A stretch of 64,000 nt of DNA from Caulobacter sp. BP25 (GCF_002737755.1 NZ_PEGH01000013.1:85714-149713), one strand, 5' to 3'; numbered from the stretch's first letter, positions 25,743 to 36,145 are shown. A program made the numbers and translations. The notes: a model not told the origin generated them from the letters alone.

Positions 25743-27737
25743 CTACCCCGCAATCAGCCCGAAGTCCGCCACCTGGCCCATCGCATCCCGCACGGCCGCC
25801 AGCGTCCGCAGGCGGTTGTCGCGGTGGTCGGGGTCGTTGACGAAGACGCCGTCCAGATAGGCGTCCACCGGACCGCGCAGGCCAGCCAACTGGGCCATGG
25901 CGCCGGTGAAGTCTTCCGACTTCAGGGCGTCGGCCAGCGGGCCCTTCAGCACGCGCAGGGCGTCGAACAGCTGGACCTCGGCGGCGCTGTCGGCGGCGGG
26001 CGCCTCCGGCTCGCCGCTCGGCAGGGCGCCCTTCTTTTCCTCGGCCTTGAGGATGTTGGAGGCGCGCTTGTAGCCGGCCAGCAGGTTCTTGCCGTCGTCG
26101 GTCTTCAGGAAGCCGTCCAGGGCCTCGACCCGCGCGACGATGCGCGCCAGGTCGTCGTCACCCAGGGCGAACACCGCGTCGACGAGGTCGTGGCGCTTAC
26201 CCTGATCACGGAGGGTGACCTTCAGGCGGTCGGCGAAGAAGGCGATCAGGTCTTCCTTGCCGAACTTGGCTAGCGAAACCCGCAGCCCGTTCTCCAGGAT
26301 GATCCGGATCACGCCCAGCGCCGCGCGACGCAGCGCATAGGGGTCCTTCGAGCCCGTCGGCTTCTCGTCGATCGCGAAGAAGCCGACCAGAGTGTCGAGC
26401 TTGTCGGCCAGGGCCACGGCGATCGCCAGCGGCGAGGTCGGAACGGCGTCCGAGGGGCCTTGCGGCTTGTAGTGGTCCTGGATCGCGGCGGCGATCTCGG
26501 GATCGAGGCCGGCCTCGCGGGCGTAGTAGCCGCCCATCAGCCCCTGCAGTTCCGGGAACTCACCGACCATGCCGGAAGCCAGGTCCGCCTTGGCCAGCCG
26601 CGCGGCTTCCTTGGCTTTCTCGACATCGGCGCCGACCCGCGGGGCGATCTCGCCGGCTAAGGCGACGATACGCTCGACGCGCTGGGCCATGGTGCCGAGC
26701 TTGGCGTGGAAGGTCACGCCGTTCAGCTTTTCAAGCCACGGTTCGAAGCCGGCCTTGCGGTCCTCGTCCCAGAAGAAGCGGGCGTCGGACAGGCGCGCCG
26801 ACAGCACCTTGGCGTTACCAGCGGCGATCACCTTGCCGCCGTCCGCGGCTTCGATGTTGGCGATGGTGATGAAGTGCGGGGCCAGACCCGGCTCGCCGGG
26901 CTTCTTCACCGCGAAGTACTTCTGGTGCGTGCGCATCGAGGTGCGGATCACCTCGGGCGGCAAATCCAGGAACGACGGATCCATGTCGCCCAGCACCGGG
27001 GTCGGCCATTCGGCCAGGCCCGCGACTTCGTCGAGCAGGCCCTGGTCCTCGACCAGTTCCAGATGACGGGCGAAGCAAAGGGTCTTGCAGCCTTCCAGGA
27101 TGCGCGCCTTGCGCTCCTCGACGTCCAGCACGACGAAGTGCTTTTCCAGGACCGCGACATACTCGTCGAAGTCCTTGGCCACGAACGGCTTGGCCTCGCC
27201 CATGAAGCGGTGGCCCTCGGTGACGTCGCCGCTTTCGACGCCCTCGATCGAGAACGGCACGACCTCGCGGTCTAGCACGCACAGGATGCGCTTGAGCGGC
27301 CGCACCCAGCGCAGCTTCTTGTAGCCCCAGATCATCGACTTGGGCCACGGGAAGCCCCGGACGATGGCCTCGACCATCTCGGCGACGATTTCGGCGGTCG
27401 GACGGCCCTTCTTTTCGATGAAGGCCATGTAGACGCCGTCGCGCTCGACCAGCTGGTCTTGCGTCAGGCCCGTCTTGCGCAGGAAGCCTTCCATGGCTTG
27501 CGGCGGGGCGCCGACGCGGGGGCCTTTCAGCTCTTCCTTGCGGTCGGCCTGGGCCAGCGGCAGGCCTTCGGCGACCAGGGTCAGGCGACGCGGGCCGGCG
27601 AAGGTGGTCAGAGCCTCGGGCAGGAAGCCGGCGGCGGCCAGGTGCTCGCGCGCCATGCGCTCCAGGTCCTTGGCGGCCTGGGCCTGCATGCGGGCGGGGA
27701 TCTCTTCCGAGAACAGTTCGAGGAGAAGTTGGGGCAT
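25743..27737 (-). CDS. glyS: Glycine--tRNA ligase beta subunit
   Basis: This 664-residue protein begins with MPQLLLELFSEEIPARMQ, the usual GlyS start, and contains GPRVGAPPQAMEGFLRKTGL and the HD-type helical region RFFWDEDRKAGFEPWLEKL. The C-terminal DALR-like anticodon-binding domain ends with LRTLAAVRDAMGQVADFGLI. With GlyQ it forms the bacterial alpha2beta2 synthetase. glyQ lies six bases upstream on the same strand. An Ala/Glu insertion near residue 575 is a mild expansion. Confidence 0.97.
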   Translation of the reverse strand: MPQLLLELFSEEIPARMQAQAAKDLERMAREHLAAAGFLPEALTTFAGPRRLTLVAEGLPLAQADRKEELKGPRVGAPPQAMEGFLRKTGLTQDQLVERDGVYMAFIEKKGRPTAEIVAEMVEAIVRGFPWPKSMIWGYKKLRWVRPLKRILCVLDREVVPFSIEGVESGDVTEGHRFMGEAKPFVAKDFDEYVAVLEKHFVVLDVEERKARILEGCKTLCFARHLELVEDQGLLDEVAGLAEWPTPVLGDMDPSFLDLPPEVIRTSMRTHQKYFAVKKPGEPGLAPHFITIANIEAADGGKVIAAGNAKVLSARLSDARFFWDEDRKAGFEPWLEKLNGVTFHAKLGTMAQRVERIVALAGEIAPRVGADVEKAKEAARLAKADLASGMVGEFPELQGLMGGYYAREAGLDPEIAAAIQDHYKPQGPSDAVPTSPLAIAVALADKLDTLVGFFAIDEKPTGSKDPYALRRAALGVIRIILENGLRVSLAKFGKEDLIAFFADRLKVTLRDQGKRHDLVDAVFALGDDDLARIVARVEALDGFLKTDDGKNLLAGYKRASNILKAEEKKGALPSGEPEAPAADSAAEVQLFDALRVLKGPLADALKSEDFTGAMAQLAGLRGPVDAYLDGVFVNDPDHRDNRLRTLAAVRDAMGQVADFGLIAG

Positions 27738-27743
27738 CGTGAC

Positions 27744-28643
27744 TTACGCGGCTTCCTGCTGCTCGACCCAGGCGCTGGCGCACATCTTACAAAGGTCGCG
27801 GATGCGGCCGATGTAGCTGGCGCGCTCGGCGACGGCGATCGCGCCGCGGGCGTTCATCAGGTTGAAAAGGTGGCTGGCCTTCAGGACCATGTCGTAGGCG
27901 GGCAAAACGAGCGACTTGCCCTGATAGGAGCGCTCCAGCATCAGCGGGACCTGCTCTTCCATCTGCTCGAACTGCTGCTTGAGCACGGCGACGTCATAGC
28001 CATGGAAGTTGGCTTCCGACTGCTGGCGCTCGTTCTCCAGGAACACCTCGCCATAGGTCGTCGCGCCAAGGGCCGAGTCCGGGTCGTTGAACGGCAGGTC
28101 GTAGACGTTGTCGACGCCGAACACGTACATGGCCAAGCGTTCCAGGCCATAGGTCAGCTCGCCCGCCACGGGCGAGACGTCCAGGCCGCCGACCTGCTGG
28201 AAGTAGGTGTACTGGCTGACTTCCATGCCGTCGCACCAGACTTCCCAGCCCAGGCCCCAGGCGCCGACGGTCGGGTTCTCCCAGTCGTCCTCGACAAAGC
28301 GGATGTCGTGGGTGCGCAAGTCGAGGCCGATCGCTTCCAGCGAGCCGAGATACAGGTCCTGCATGTTCTCGGGGTTCGGCTTCAGGATCACCTGGTACTG
28401 GTAGTAGTGCTGCAGGCGGTTGGGGTTCTCGCCATAGCGGCCGTCGCCTGGACGGCGCGAGGGCTGCACATAGGCCGCGTTCCAGGGCTTGGGGCCCAGG
28501 GCGCGCAGCACCGTGGCCGGGTGCAGGGTCCCCGCCCCCACCTCGACGTCGTGCGGTTGCAAGATGATGCAACCCTGCCGGCTCCAATAGTCATGGAGCG
28601 TCAGGATCAGGCTTTGGAAGGACTTGGGTTTTTCGCGCGACAT
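27744..28643 (-). CDS. glyQ: Glycine--tRNA ligase alpha subunit
   Basis: This 299-residue catalytic subunit is nearly invariant in bacteria: [58 protein letters not shown] and the C-terminal [17 protein letters not shown] chose the ATG at 28643; a TTG immediately before it is less likely. It is followed by glyS after six bases. Confidence 0.98.
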   Translation of the reverse strand: MSREKPKSFQSLILTLHDYWSRQGCIILQPHDVEVGAGTLHPATVLRALGPKPWNAAYVQPSRRPGDGRYGENPNRLQHYYQYQVILKPNPENMQDLYLGSLEAIGLDLRTHDIRFVEDDWENPTVGAWGLGWEVWCDGMEVSQYTYFQQVGGLDVSPVAGELTYGLERLAMYVFGVDNVYDLPFNDPDSALGATTYGEVFLENERQQSEANFHGYDVAVLKQQFEQMEEQVPLMLERSYQGKSLVLPAYDMVLKASHLFNLMNARGAIAVAERASYIGRIRDLCKMCASAWVEQQEAA

Positions 28644-28784
28644 CAATCGAAGCAGGCCTAGAAAAAAGTCGGCGGACCATAGGGCCCGCCGTCCGGTGCT
28701 TCAAGCGATGTCAGGAGCGCGTCAGGCGAAAGTGTGAGCGGTTTCGCCACCCCACGCGCGACCAGCAAGAAATCTTGGAAGGGC

Positions 28785-29189
28785 TCAGTTGCCCTTGGGC
28801 GTCGTGCGCTTGCCCGCGTTGGACATCGGCGCGCCGTACTTGGCCCGATTGGCCGTGGTGTCGGCGATCGGGCCGTTGGAGACAACATTGGGATCGCCCG
28901 CCTTCAGCAAGGCCTGCGCCTCGGGCGACTGCGACGAGACAGGGACAACGCCCGAGGCGTTCACGCCCGCCTCTGGCGCGGACATGGCCGATGGCGAGGC
29001 GATCGGGTCGGCGGCCATGTCGATCGTGGTCGTCGGCGCGACCCAGGTCAGGGTCGGGTCGGTCGCTACGAGAGAGCCGGCGACCGGCGCCTGCGGGGCG
29101 GGCGCCGCGCCAGTCGTGGTCTGGGCGCTAGCCGCCCCGGCCATCAGGGCGATCGCGGCGGCGGCGGTCACAAAGCGCTGGGCAGTCAT
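28785..29189 (-). CDS. Small exported protein of unknown function
   Basis: This 134-residue protein has a signal peptide (MTAQRFVTAAAAIALMAGAASAQ) and a low-complexity Ala/Pro/Thr-rich mature part. The C-terminal third (PEAQALLKAGDPNVVSNGPI, then ADTTANRAKYGAPMSNAGKR) looks more conserved and is basic at the end. I do not recognise the family. Competing frames on the + strand over the same bases lack an RBS and signal, so I prefer this one. The ATG at 29189 starts the signal peptide. Confidence 0.65.
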   Translation of the reverse strand: MTAQRFVTAAAAIALMAGAASAQTTTGAAPAPQAPVAGSLVATDPTLTWVAPTTTIDMAADPIASPSAMSAPEAGVNASGVVPVSSQSPEAQALLKAGDPNVVSNGPIADTTANRAKYGAPMSNAGKRTTPKGN

Positions 29190-29273
29190 GGCGGCGTTCC
29201 CTTCGGTTCGAACGGTGTACGCTCCAGCCTCGGACTCGGTTCCATGATCACGCCATCTTGATCGGCACACCGG

Positions 29274-29624
29274 TCAGCGAAAGAAGAACACCATGGCTGC
29301 ACCGCAGACGATCAAGCCAAATCCGATCAGCGTGGTCAACTTGATCGCCTCACCAAGGTAGAAGTACGAAAACAACGTGAAGACGATCAGCGTGATCGCC
29401 TCCTGTCCCGTCTTGAGCTGAGCCGTGGAATACATGTTGCTGCCGAGGCGATTAGCCGGCACCGCCAGCATGTACTCAGGCAAGGCGATCAACCAGCTCG
29501 ACAGGATCGCCACCGGAAGCGCCAGACTCTTGTGCTTCAAGTGACCATACCAGGCGAAGGTCATGAAGATGTTGGACGCCACGAGCATCAGCCAAGGCGC
29601 GATCTTCAGGACGATGGGCGGCAT
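29274..29624 (-). CDS. DMT-superfamily small membrane protein (DUF486)
   Basis: This 116-residue protein has four hydrophobic segments and the DUF486 pattern: SNIFMTFAWYGHLK, SSWLIALPEYMLAVPANRLG and QEAITLIVFTLFSYFYLGE. The family is a four-helix relative of drug/metabolite transporters with unknown substrate, probably active as a dimer in the inner membrane. Confidence 0.88.
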   Translation of the reverse strand: MPPIVLKIAPWLMLVASNIFMTFAWYGHLKHKSLALPVAILSSWLIALPEYMLAVPANRLGSNMYSTAQLKTGQEAITLIVFTLFSYFYLGEAIKLTTLIGFGLIVCGAAMVFFFR

Positions 29625-30290
<666 letters not shown>

Positions 30291-30312
30291 TCGGGAACAA
30301 GGGGATACCGAG

Positions 30313-31848
30313 ATGAAACTCACCTTCAAACCGCTGGCGGGGCTTATGCTCGCCGCGACCATCGCGGGAGCTCCGCTGGGGGCGACCGCCTTCGCCCAGG
30401 AGGCCGCGCCCGCGCCGGCCGCCGCCGCCGCGCCCGCCGAGGCCGCACCGGCTCCGGCTGCTGCGGCTCCCGCCGAGGCCCCGGCTCCCGCCGCTGCGCC
30501 GACCATCGAAGACAAGATGGACAAGGGCGATAACGCCTGGATGCTCACCTCCGCCCTGCTGGTTCTGCTGATGATCCTGCCGGGCCTCGCTTTGTTCTAC
30601 GGCGGCCTGGTGCGCTCCAAGAACATGCTGTCGGTCATGATGCAGGTCTCGACCGTGGCGCTGATCGGCTTCGTCGCCTGGATGCTGTGGGGCTACAGCT
30701 TCGCCTTCACCGACGGCGGCGGTCTCGACAAGTTCGTCGGCGGCTTTGGTCGGATCTTCCTGAAGGACGTCACTCCGGCCAGCAACGTCGCGACCTTCTC
30801 GACCGGCGTCGTGATCCCGGAACTGACCTTCATCGCCTTCCAGTCGACCTTCGCGGCCATCACCGCCGCCCTGGTGGTCGGTTCGCTGGTCGAGCGCATG
30901 AAGTTCGCCGCCATCGTCGCCTTCGCCGTCCTGTGGCCGCTGCTGTCGTACTATCCGATCGCGCACATGGTCTGGTGGTGGCCTGGTCCGAACGCCATCG
31001 CCCTGGCGCCGGAAGATCCGGTGAAGTCGGGCCTGCTCTGGGGCTTCGGCGCCCTGGACTTCGCCGGCGGCACCGTGGTCCATATCAACGCTGGTATCGC
31101 CGCCCTGGTTGGCGCTCTGATCCTGGGCAAGCGTCAAGGCTACGGCAAAGAGCCGATGCCCCCGCACTCGCTGACCCTGACCCTGGTGGGCGCTGGTCTG
31201 CTGTGGGTGGGCTGGTTCGGCTTCAACGCCGGTTCGAACCTGGAGTCGAACGGCTACGCTTCGCTGGCCATGGTCAACACCTTCATCGCCACCGCGGCCG
31301 CCGGTCTGTCGTGGATCATCGTCGAGTGGGCCACTCGCGGTAAGCCGTCGGCTCTGGGCCTGGCTTCGGGCATCGTCGCCGGCCTCGTCGCCGTCACCCC
31401 AGCCGCCGGCTTCGCCGGTCCGATGGGCGCGCTGATCCTGGGCCTGATCGTCTCGCCGATCTGCATCGTCTTCTGCTCGGTCGTGAAGAACGCCCTGAAG
31501 TACGACGACAGCCTGGACGCCTTCGGCATCCACGGCATTGGCGGCATCGTTGGCGCCATCGGCACCGGCCTGGTGGTCAACCCCGCCTGGGGCGGCGCTG
31601 GCGTCGTCGACTACACCAGCTGCGGCAAGGACGGCGACTTCTCGACCTGCGACACCGCCGTCTACGACATGGGTGTTCAGCTGATGGCTCAACTGAAGGC
31701 CGTCGGCGTCACGATCCTCTGGTCGGCCGTGGCTTCGGCCATCGTCTTCTTCCTGATCAAGCTGGTCATCGGCCTGAAGGCTTCGCCGGAAGCCGAAGAA
31801 GAAGGCTTGGACATCTCGGAACACGGCGAGCGCGCCTACCACAGCTAA
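30313..31848 (+). CDS. amtB: Ammonium transporter
   Basis: This 511-residue channel has a signal peptide (cleavage near AFAQ) followed by an Ala/Pro-rich periplasmic stretch (residues 30-65) and eleven membrane segments. Amt motifs are LALFYGGLVRSKN, DFAGGTVVHINAGIAAL (first pore histidine) and DAFGIHGIGGIVGAIGTGL (second pore histidine). The ATG at 30313 follows GGGGATACCGAG. The Ala/Pro-rich leader is longer than in most Amt proteins. Confidence 0.97.
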   Translation: MKLTFKPLAGLMLAATIAGAPLGATAFAQEAAPAPAAAAAPAEAAPAPAAAAPAEAPAPAAAPTIEDKMDKGDNAWMLTSALLVLLMILPGLALFYGGLVRSKNMLSVMMQVSTVALIGFVAWMLWGYSFAFTDGGGLDKFVGGFGRIFLKDVTPASNVATFSTGVVIPELTFIAFQSTFAAITAALVVGSLVERMKFAAIVAFAVLWPLLSYYPIAHMVWWWPGPNAIALAPEDPVKSGLLWGFGALDFAGGTVVHINAGIAALVGALILGKRQGYGKEPMPPHSLTLTLVGAGLLWVGWFGFNAGSNLESNGYASLAMVNTFIATAAAGLSWIIVEWATRGKPSALGLASGIVAGLVAVTPAAGFAGPMGALILGLIVSPICIVFCSVVKNALKYDDSLDAFGIHGIGGIVGAIGTGLVVNPAWGGAGVVDYTSCGKDGDFSTCDTAVYDMGVQLMAQLKAVGVTILWSAVASAIVFFLIKLVIGLKASPEAEEEGLDISEHGERAYHS

Positions 31849-31876
31849 GGCTGGCGTAGGTTCTCACTGAAAGCCG

Positions 31877-31910
31877 AAGGGCGCGGAGAGCAATCTCCGC
31901 GCCCTTTTCC
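31877..31910 (+). terminator. Intrinsic terminator after amtB
   Basis: Arms AAGGGCGCGGAGA and TCTCCGCGCCCTT enclose GCAA and are followed by TTCCTTTTG. Confidence 0.88.
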
Positions 31911-31963
31911 TTTTGCGACTCGCACCCCATTGGCCAAGCTGCGCCGCTCGACCGGAGATCGTC

Positions 31964-32767
31964 ATGGACGTCCAACTCTTCCTGCTGTGCGTCCTGACCT
32001 TCGTGATCCACCTGATCGGCGCCCTGGCCTATGCGGTGCGGATCGCCGGCGTGCGCACGCGCCGGATCGCCATGTCGTTCGCCCTGTTCAACGTGCTAGT
32101 CCTCGTCTCGCGCGCCTCTAACGCCTTTCAGGGTCCGTTCCTGTCAAAACGCGTCGAAACCGGCCTGGCGGCGGACGCTGGAGGCCGGTTGCTCTCGGAC
32201 TTTCAATGGTTGATGGCCGGCGCCAGCTTGGCGGCTTTGATCGGCGCCCTGGCTATTCCAACGGCCCAGCGCCTGTTCACCCGCGCGGTGGCTCACTTCC
32301 AGGTCCACCGCTCGATCCCCAAGCTCTTGATGCACGCCTTCGCCAAGGGCGGGGTGTCCTACGTGCGCCAATCGGTAGCCCTGCCCTCGCCCACCCACTT
32401 GAAGAGCATGAAGCAGAAGGTCGAGGTTCCAGCGCGCGTCATCGTGCTGAATGTCCTGGCTCAAGCTTTGCTGACCGTGGGCGTGTTCGCCCCGCTCTAC
32501 GCGGGCTATCTCGATCCGCAATTGCGAGTGACGGCCGTCAGCCTGTCGTCCGCGATCAACGGCGTGGCCACGATCCTGCTGTTCGTGCTGATCGACCCGT
32601 GCCTGTCGATCATGACCGACGACGTGATGGAAGGCCGCGTGAGCGAGCCGGCGTTCCGCCGCGCCGTCGTCTGGTTCGCGGCGAGCCGAGTGGCCGGCAC
32701 GGTTCTGGCGCAACTACTTCTAGTCCCGGCGGCGACGGCCGTCGCGCTGCTGGCGCGGATGATCTAG
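31964..32767 (+). CDS. amj: Lipid II flippase, Amj family (DUF2837)
   Basis: This 267-residue protein has about six membrane segments and the Amj/YdaH pattern: LTFVIHLIGALAYAVRIAGVRT, FNVLVLVSRASNAFQGP and FVLIDPCLSIMTDDVMEGR. In Bacillus subtilis Amj can replace MurJ in moving lipid II across the membrane. Whether this copy works beside a MurJ cannot be told here. The ATG at 31964 is preferred over one 51 bases upstream. Its stop codon shares CTAG with the convergent cyclophilin gene. Confidence 0.88.
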   Translation: MDVQLFLLCVLTFVIHLIGALAYAVRIAGVRTRRIAMSFALFNVLVLVSRASNAFQGPFLSKRVETGLAADAGGRLLSDFQWLMAGASLAALIGALAIPTAQRLFTRAVAHFQVHRSIPKLLMHAFAKGGVSYVRQSVALPSPTHLKSMKQKVEVPARVIVLNVLAQALLTVGVFAPLYAGYLDPQLRVTAVSLSSAINGVATILLFVLIDPCLSIMTDDVMEGRVSEPAFRRAVVWFAASRVAGTVLAQLLLVPAATAVALLARMI

Positions 32768-33399
32768 ATGCGCCGCGCGCTGGTGATCGGCACGACCGGT
32801 TCCAGCATCTGGCCTTCCATGACCGGATTGGTCGCCTTGCCGGGTGTCGGAAGGTTCAGGATCTTGCGGACGATCTCCATGCCCTTGATCACCTGGCCAA
32901 ACGCGGCGAAGCCCAGGTTGTCGCCCTCGCCCGCCGGATTGGCGTCGAGATACGGCGCCTCGCCCACGCAGATGAAGAAGTCCGAGTCCCCCGTGCCCGG
33001 CTCCTTGCGCGCCAGCGACACCGTGCCGTCCACGTGGCGAAGACCGGTCTGGCTGGTGGGCTCGTGCGCGATCGGCGGCAGGAGCTTTATCGGATCGCCC
33101 TGCAAGCCGCCCTCGATCAGGCCGTAGTCCACGGGGCTGTTGGCCTTGGCCGAGCGCCAGAAGCTGGCGCCGTCATAGCGCTTCTCGTCGACATAGCGCA
33201 GGAAGTTGGCCGTGGTCAGCGGGGCTTGCTTGACCTTCAGGGCGATAACGATCGGCCCAAGGCTCGTTTCCAAGGCGACCAGAACATCGCCAGGCCCCGG
33301 CACGATCGGCGCGGGGGCCAGGTTCAGGATCTGAGCCGACGCCAGGCTGGGCGCCGCGCCCAGCCCGCCGAGGGCCGTCAGGACATCACGGCGCTTCAT
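32764..33399 (-). CDS. Peptidyl-prolyl cis-trans isomerase, cyclophilin type, exported
   Basis: This 211-residue protein starts with MKRRDVLTALGGLGAAPSLASA, a signal peptide with an RR pair. The cyclophilin domain follows (LETSLGPIVIALKVKQAPLT, TANFLRYVDEKRYDG, GLRHVDGTVSLARKEP, SDFFICVGEAPYLD, FAAFGQVIKGMEIV). The usual FHR motif is changed to FWRSAKA, so activity may be reduced. It is followed on the same strand side by ispE upstream, with ten bases between. Confidence 0.88.
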   Translation of the reverse strand: MKRRDVLTALGGLGAAPSLASAQILNLAPAPIVPGPGDVLVALETSLGPIVIALKVKQAPLTTANFLRYVDEKRYDGASFWRSAKANSPVDYGLIEGGLQGDPIKLLPPIAHEPTSQTGLRHVDGTVSLARKEPGTGDSDFFICVGEAPYLDANPAGEGDNLGFAAFGQVIKGMEIVRKILNLPTPGKATNPVMEGQMLEPVVPITSARRI

Positions 33400-33409
33400 G
33401 CGACTTTCC

Positions 33410-34282
33410 CTAGCTCAAGCGGCAGCGCCGCACCCACCAGTCCGGCCGGACAGCCTCGATCCGTTCGGCCAGGGTCTCGGCCTCGATATCGCCGGCGCAG
33501 AGCGCAAAGCAGGTCGCGCCCGAGCCCGACATGCGGACCAGCAGACTTTCGGACTGGTCTCGCAGGACGTCCAGCGCCTCGCCGATCAGCGGCTGCAAGG
33601 CGACGGCGGGCGCCTCAAGATCGTTGCGCGTGGCGACCGCCAGCCAGCCGGCGGCCTCCTCGGCGCTCTCCAGCGCGGCCGGCATGAGAGGGCGCTCGGC
33701 CCCATCGGGATGCACGGCGGCGTCATAGGCCCGATAGACCGCGCCGGTCGGCGACGGGACGCCTGGATTGACGAGCACCGCGTGCAGGGTCGGCAGCACA
33801 GGCGCGTGGGACAACACCTCTCCACGCCCCTCGGCCATCAGGGCCGTCGCGCGAAAGCAGGCCGCGCCATCGGCGCCGAGGCTCGCCACCAACGGCTCCA
33901 ACTCATCATCGGAGAATTGCGGCGCCAGGGCGTCGCGCAACAGCTTCAAGGCCGCGCCGGCGTCGCTGGAGCCGCCCCCCAGCCCCGCCGCGATCGGCAG
34001 GCGCTTGTCCAGGATCAGACGATAGGGCGGAACCGGGCCGCCGAGCTTGGCGTGGAAGGCCCGCGCAGCGCGAAGCACCAAGTTGTCCTCGCCCGCCGGG
34101 ATGCTGGCCCCGAACGGCCCGGTCGTCTCGAAGCCCGGCGCATCACTGGGCTGGACCATCACCTGATCGCCGACATCGGCGAAGACCATCAGACTGGAGA
34201 TCGGGTGATAGCCCTCCGCGTCCGGTCCGCCGACATGGAGGAACAGATTGACCTTGGCGGGCGCGAAGGCGGAAAGCCGCAT
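33410..34282 (-). CDS. ispE: 4-diphosphocytidyl-2-C-methyl-D-erythritol kinase
   Basis: This 290-residue GHMP kinase acts in the MEP isoprenoid pathway. It has AFAPAKVNLFLHVGG at the N-terminus, the ATP-binding motif PIAAGLGGGSSDAGAALKLL and the C-terminal VRMSGSGATCFAL. It lies between the TPR lipoprotein gene upstream and the cyclophilin gene downstream on the same strand. Confidence 0.96.
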   Translation of the reverse strand: MRLSAFAPAKVNLFLHVGGPDAEGYHPISSLMVFADVGDQVMVQPSDAPGFETTGPFGASIPAGEDNLVLRAARAFHAKLGGPVPPYRLILDKRLPIAAGLGGGSSDAGAALKLLRDALAPQFSDDELEPLVASLGADGAACFRATALMAEGRGEVLSHAPVLPTLHAVLVNPGVPSPTGAVYRAYDAAVHPDGAERPLMPAALESAEEAAGWLAVATRNDLEAPAVALQPLIGEALDVLRDQSESLLVRMSGSGATCFALCAGDIEAETLAERIEAVRPDWWVRRCRLS

Positions 34283-34323
34283 GACTCTTCAAAGCTCGGT
34301 TACGGAAGCGGCCGTGCGATAGC

Positions 34324-36057
34324 TCAGTTGTGCGCCACCGTCGACTTGGCGATCGGCGCGGTCGCTGGACCCAGACCGTTCTTCAGCTTGGCTTCGGCTT
34401 CGGCCTTCTGCTTCTCGGTCGGCTCAAGGCTCAGCACGCGCTGCCACTGGAACCGCGCCTCGATCTTGCGCCCGACCTGCCAGTAGGCGTCACCAAGGTG
34501 GCCGTTCACATCGGGATCGCCAGGCTCCATCTCGACGGCAGCTTCCAGCTTCTCGACGGCGGTCTTGTAGTCGCCCAGCCGATAATAGGCCCACCCCAGG
34601 GAATCGAGCATGGCTCCAGACTGCGGTCGGGCGTCGACCGCCTTCTGCACCATGGCCAGCGCGTCCTGCAGCCGCTCGCCGCGATCTATCCAGGTGTAAC
34701 CCAGGAAGTTCAGCAGTTCCGGCTCATCAGGATTGATCTTGAGGGCGGCTTGCAGGTCGCGCTCGGCCTCGGGCCAGCGACCGCCCTGCTCCAGCGACAC
34801 CGCGCGGAGGTACAGCAAACGCCAGTCGGGCGACCCGGCTTCGCGCGCGATGACCGCGTCGAGCACGGCCACCGACTCGTCCCACTGACTGCTGGAGCGG
34901 AGAAGATCGGCCAAGGCCACCTGGGCGTCACGGTCGGTCGGCGCGGTCGCCGCCGCAGCGCGCGCCACCTCCAGCGCCTTGGTCTTTTCGCCCAGGTCGT
35001 TGAGGGACCAGGCCGTCTTGGTCTGGGCCGTGACATAGTGGGCCGAGGTCGCCGGAACGCGCGCGAAGGCCTCGATCGCGCCCTTGGGGTCCTCGTTCCG
35101 ATTCATCAGGTCGCCCAGTAACACCCAGGCCTCGTCGCGCCCGGGATCCAGGCGTAGGGCCAGGCGCAAATAGGCCTGAGCGAACTGGACCTGACGCTCG
35201 CTCGCGAAGGTGGCTGCGCAGGCGATCAGCCCCTCCGCCGCGCCCTGACGGATGGTCGGCGCAGGCGGCGGCGCGCCCTTGGCCGAGGCGCGAGCGCGAG
35301 CCCGAAGCAGGCCCAGATCATTCGGCGCGGCGCCCAACGCCGCGTCGTAGAGCGCCACGGCGTCCGCATGTCGCTTTCGCCGCTCCAGGAACGCGCCGTA
35401 GTCCAGCGTGAAAATGCTGGCGGTCGTCGCGTTCGAGGTCAGCGCCTTGTAGTCGGTCTCGGCCTCGTCATAGCGCTTGGCGCGCTCGAACAGGCGAGCC
35501 TGGCCCTGCTGGCCGAAGAACTGAACCAGCTTGTCGTTGCGCAAGGTTGGTTGCACCGCCGCGCCCTCCTTGTCGCCCGCCAAGGCTGCGGCCCACGGCG
35601 ATAGAAGCGCGGCCGCCTGCTGATGCGGGAACCCCGGCGGCGAGGTCTTTAGCAGCGTCTGCGCCGTCTTGCCGTCGCCCACGGCGATCGCCTCGATCAC
35701 GCGGGTCAGCACGCTGAGGCGTTTGACCGCCTCGGGCGTGTCGGCGGCCGTCGGCGCGACCGCCGCAGCGCGGGAGATGTCGCCCGCCAGCAGCAAAGCC
35801 GTAAACGCGCGCTCGCCGATCAGCCCCGGGTCCTCGCCCAAGGACGCCGCCGTGTCGAAATAGGTCGCCGCCTGCTTGGACTGCCCGTCCCGCAGCGCCG
35901 CCTGTCCCGCCAGGAACTGACCGTAGGAACTGCGCGTGTCGAACAGCGGCGAACCCAAGGCGATCGGACCGCGCATGGTGATTTCGCTGGGCACGCTGGA
36001 ACAGGCGGCCAAGGCGGCGACGGAAACGCAGGCGAGAAGGACTTTGATACGCGTCAT
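34324..36057 (-). CDS. Tetratricopeptide-repeat lipoprotein
   Basis: This 577-residue protein has a lipobox (VAALAACSS, lipidated Cys19) and many TPR units. The clearest run, near the C-terminus, is EPELLNFLGYTWIDRGERLQ, PQSGAMLDSLGWAYYRLGDY and PGDPDVNGHLGDAYWQVGRK. It likely acts as a periplasmic or outer-membrane scaffold. Homologues are common upstream of ispE in alphaproteobacteria. Its partner is unknown. Confidence 0.9.
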   Translation of the reverse strand: MTRIKVLLACVSVAALAACSSVPSEITMRGPIALGSPLFDTRSSYGQFLAGQAALRDGQSKQAATYFDTAASLGEDPGLIGERAFTALLLAGDISRAAAVAPTAADTPEAVKRLSVLTRVIEAIAVGDGKTAQTLLKTSPPGFPHQQAAALLSPWAAALAGDKEGAAVQPTLRNDKLVQFFGQQGQARLFERAKRYDEAETDYKALTSNATTASIFTLDYGAFLERRKRHADAVALYDAALGAAPNDLGLLRARARASAKGAPPPAPTIRQGAAEGLIACAATFASERQVQFAQAYLRLALRLDPGRDEAWVLLGDLMNRNEDPKGAIEAFARVPATSAHYVTAQTKTAWSLNDLGEKTKALEVARAAAATAPTDRDAQVALADLLRSSSQWDESVAVLDAVIAREAGSPDWRLLYLRAVSLEQGGRWPEAERDLQAALKINPDEPELLNFLGYTWIDRGERLQDALAMVQKAVDARPQSGAMLDSLGWAYYRLGDYKTAVEKLEAAVEMEPGDPDVNGHLGDAYWQVGRKIEARFQWQRVLSLEPTEKQKAEAEAKLKNGLGPATAPIAKSTVAHN

Positions 36058-36092
36058 GCCGGCACCCTCCGAGGTTTCGAGGCGGTCCGCAA

Positions 36093-36124
36093 CAAAAAGC
36101 CTCCCGGTGCGAACCGGGAGGCTT
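36093..36124 (-). terminator. Intrinsic terminator after the ETF-QO gene
   Basis: A perfect 12-bp stem AAGCCTCCCGGT / ACCGGGAGGCTT with loop GCGA is followed on the - strand by TTTGTTGC, extending the T-run at the end of the stem. Confidence 0.88.
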
Positions 36125-36145
36125 TGATCACGCCAATCTTGGCTT

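Noticed and set aside
28789..29247. A 152-codon open frame on the + strand opposite the small exported protein.
   Set aside because: It has no RBS or signal peptide, while the - strand frame begins with a good signal peptide and fits the local gene direction.
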